Below, one piece after another: positions 5,594 through 6,649 of a stretch of 6,649 bases of DNA. The translations under genes and the position numbers were made by a program. Source of the stretch: an uncultured Paracoccaceae bacterium (GTDB lineage: Bacteria > Pseudomonadota > Alphaproteobacteria > Rhodobacterales > Rhodobacteraceae); contig CALEZJ010000545.1 of the NCBI GenBank assembly GCA_937927885.1, forward strand, positions 1 through 6,649. Reading direction: 5' to 3'. Below the pieces are notes generated by a model that ran no database searches, was not told where the DNA came from, and was given only the letters and a program-made list of their open reading frames with translations. Every line of letters starts with the position of its first letter. Positions within the stretch are counted from its first letter, which is position 1.

Positions 5594-6649
5594 TCAGCCG
5601 CGCAGGACAGAGGTGGATCGGCGCGCGCGGAAAGCGCCCCAGAAGCCCCAGACCAGCAAGGCCGCAGTGGCCAGCAGGATCGCCCCGCTGATCGGCCGTT
5701 CAAGGAAGATCATGGCGTCACCCCGCGAGACCAGCATCGCGCGGCGGAAATGTTCCTCCATCATCGGGCCCAGCACGAAACCCAGCAGCAGCGGGGCCGC
5801 CGGGAAACCGAAAATGCGCATCGCATAGCCGACAAGCCCGAAGAAGACGATGAGCCAGACATCGAAGGTGCTGTTGTGGACGCTGTAGGTTCCGATGCAG
5901 ATCAGGACGATCACGGCCGGCACCAGCAAGCGGTAGGGGACCAGCAGCAGTCTCACCCAGATGCTGATGAGAGGGATGTTCAGGATGATCAGGAACAGGC
6001 TGCCGATCCACATGCTCATCACCAGCCCCCAGAAAAGCTGGGGTTCGCTGGTCATCAACAGGGGGCCGGGGGCGATGCCGTGGATCATCAGCGCGCCCAG
6101 CATCAGGGCCATTGTCGGGCTGCCGGGTATGCCCAGTGAGAGGGTGGGGATGAAGGCGGTCTGATCGGCGGCATTGTTGGCCGCTTCCGGGGCGACCACG
6201 CCCTCGACCGCGCCCTTGCCAAAACGGGACGGGTCGCGGGCCATGCGAATCTCCATCGCATAGGCCATGAAAGCCGCGATGGACGGTCCGGTGCCCGGCA
6301 GCGCGCCAAAGATGGCGCCGATGCCGCTGCCCCTCAGCATCGGCAGGACCGAGCGTCGCACCTCGCCCGGTGCCGGTTTCATCGAGCGCAACGAGACGCT
6401 GTGCGCCTCGACCCGCTTTGCTTCGGTCGATCGGAGGCTGGAAATCACCTCGGCGACGCCAAAGATGCCCATGGCCAGGGCGATCAGGCTGATACCGTCG
6501 GCCAGTTCCAGAAAGCCGAAGTTGAAGCGGAAGATGCCGGTATAGACATCCGAGCCGACGCAACCAAAGGCGATGCCCAGCACGACCATCGCCAGCCCCT
6601 TGATGGCCGAGCCGTGCGAAATCGTCGTGGCGGCAACCAGGCCCAGGAC
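5594..6649 (-). CDS. tctA: TctA-family large permease subunit of a tripartite tricarboxylate transporter (5' end cut by window edge)
   Basis: Large membrane subunit of a TTT secondary transporter, which works with a small membrane subunit (TctB) and a periplasmic binding protein (TctC) to take up carboxylates; citrate is the classic substrate, but the family range is wide and the substrate is not evident here. 351 residues are visible and the frame is open to the right edge. The family is about 500 residues, so roughly 150 N-terminal residues are outside. Seen, in visible numbering: ATTISHGSAIKGLAMVVLG at 7-25, the GALPGTGPSIAAFMAYAME block at 115-133, the highly conserved VVAPEAANNAADQ (151-163) and IPTLSLGIPGSPTMALMLGA (167-186), then GFPAAPLLLGFVLGPMMEEHF at 281-301 and a last membrane segment at about 321-340 before a basic tail. 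tctB and tctC would be expected upstream, outside the window. An MFS exporter gene follows 22 nt downstream. Confidence 0.94.
   Translation of the reverse strand, partial: VLGLVAATTISHGSAIKGLAMVVLGIAFGCVGSDVYTGIFRFNFGFLELADGISLIALAMGIFGVAEVISSLRSTEAKRVEAHSVSLRSMKPAPGEVRRSVLPMLRGSGIGAIFGALPGTGPSIAAFMAYAMEIRMARDPSRFGKGAVEGVVAPEAANNAADQTAFIPTLSLGIPGSPTMALMLGALMIHGIAPGPLLMTSEPQLFWGLVMSMWIGSLFLIILNIPLISIWVRLLLVPYRLLVPAVIVLICIGTYSVHNSTFDVWLIVFFGLVGYAMRIFGFPAAPLLLGFVLGPMMEEHFRRAMLVSRGDAMIFLERPISGAILLATAALLVWGFWGAFRARRSTSVLRG

Noticed and set aside
4363..5691. 442-codon plus-strand open frame opposite the MFS gene
   Set aside because: It mirrors a clear 12-TM transporter almost end to end and encodes a Gln/Arg/His-rich sequence with no recognisable fold.
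5572..5703. Upstream start for the MFS gene at 5703
   Set aside because: It would overlap tctA by 110 nt and add 44 Cys/Trp/Arg-rich residues not typical of the family. The ATG at 5571 gives the normal short tail before TM1.
5429..6139. 236-codon plus-strand open frame opposite tctA and the MFS start
   Set aside because: Antisense to conserved TctA blocks; His/Gln/Asp-rich composition typical of antisense frames in GC-rich DNA.

Overview
The window looks like chromosome from a GC-rich alphaproteobacterium, probably of the Rhodobacterales (Paracoccus/Rhodobacter-like). This rests on the strong G/C third-position bias, the long antisense open frames it produces, and the style of the tRNA-Phe and Urt proteins. 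The genus is inference. All five protein genes are on the minus strand, so the window reads biologically from right to left; the only plus-strand gene is a tRNA.

Right part (6649 to about 4360, minus strand): most of a TctA-type large membrane subunit of a tripartite tricarboxylate transporter, cut by the right edge. It is followed after 22 nt by a complete Bcr/CflA-type major facilitator transporter. The spacing suggests co-transcription.

Middle (4359 to 3758): a non-coding stretch with a complete tRNA-Phe(GAA) gene on the plus strand (4132-4206), flanked by two short perfect palindromes. The 374 bases between the tRNA and urtA contain no convincing gene. They should hold the divergent control regions for the tRNA and the urea transport operon, and they include several inverted repeats.

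Left part (3757 to 1, minus strand): the start of a urea ABC transporter operon in the usual order urtA, urtB, urtC. UrtA is the periplasmic urea-binding protein. UrtB and UrtC are the two membrane permeases, UrtC being cut by the left edge. The ATPase genes urtD and urtE, and perhaps urease genes, would be expected beyond that edge. A strong GC hairpin followed by a T-run lies between urtA and urtB and would give excess binding protein over permease by partial termination. urtB and urtC are 3 nt apart, and the urtC ribosome binding site lies inside the last codons of urtB.

I found no defence system, mobile element, CRISPR array or clearly novel system. The points most worth checking are the urtA-urtB attenuator, the periplasmic helical-repeat domain at the UrtB N-terminus, the inverted repeats upstream of urtA, and the tctA-MFS pairing.
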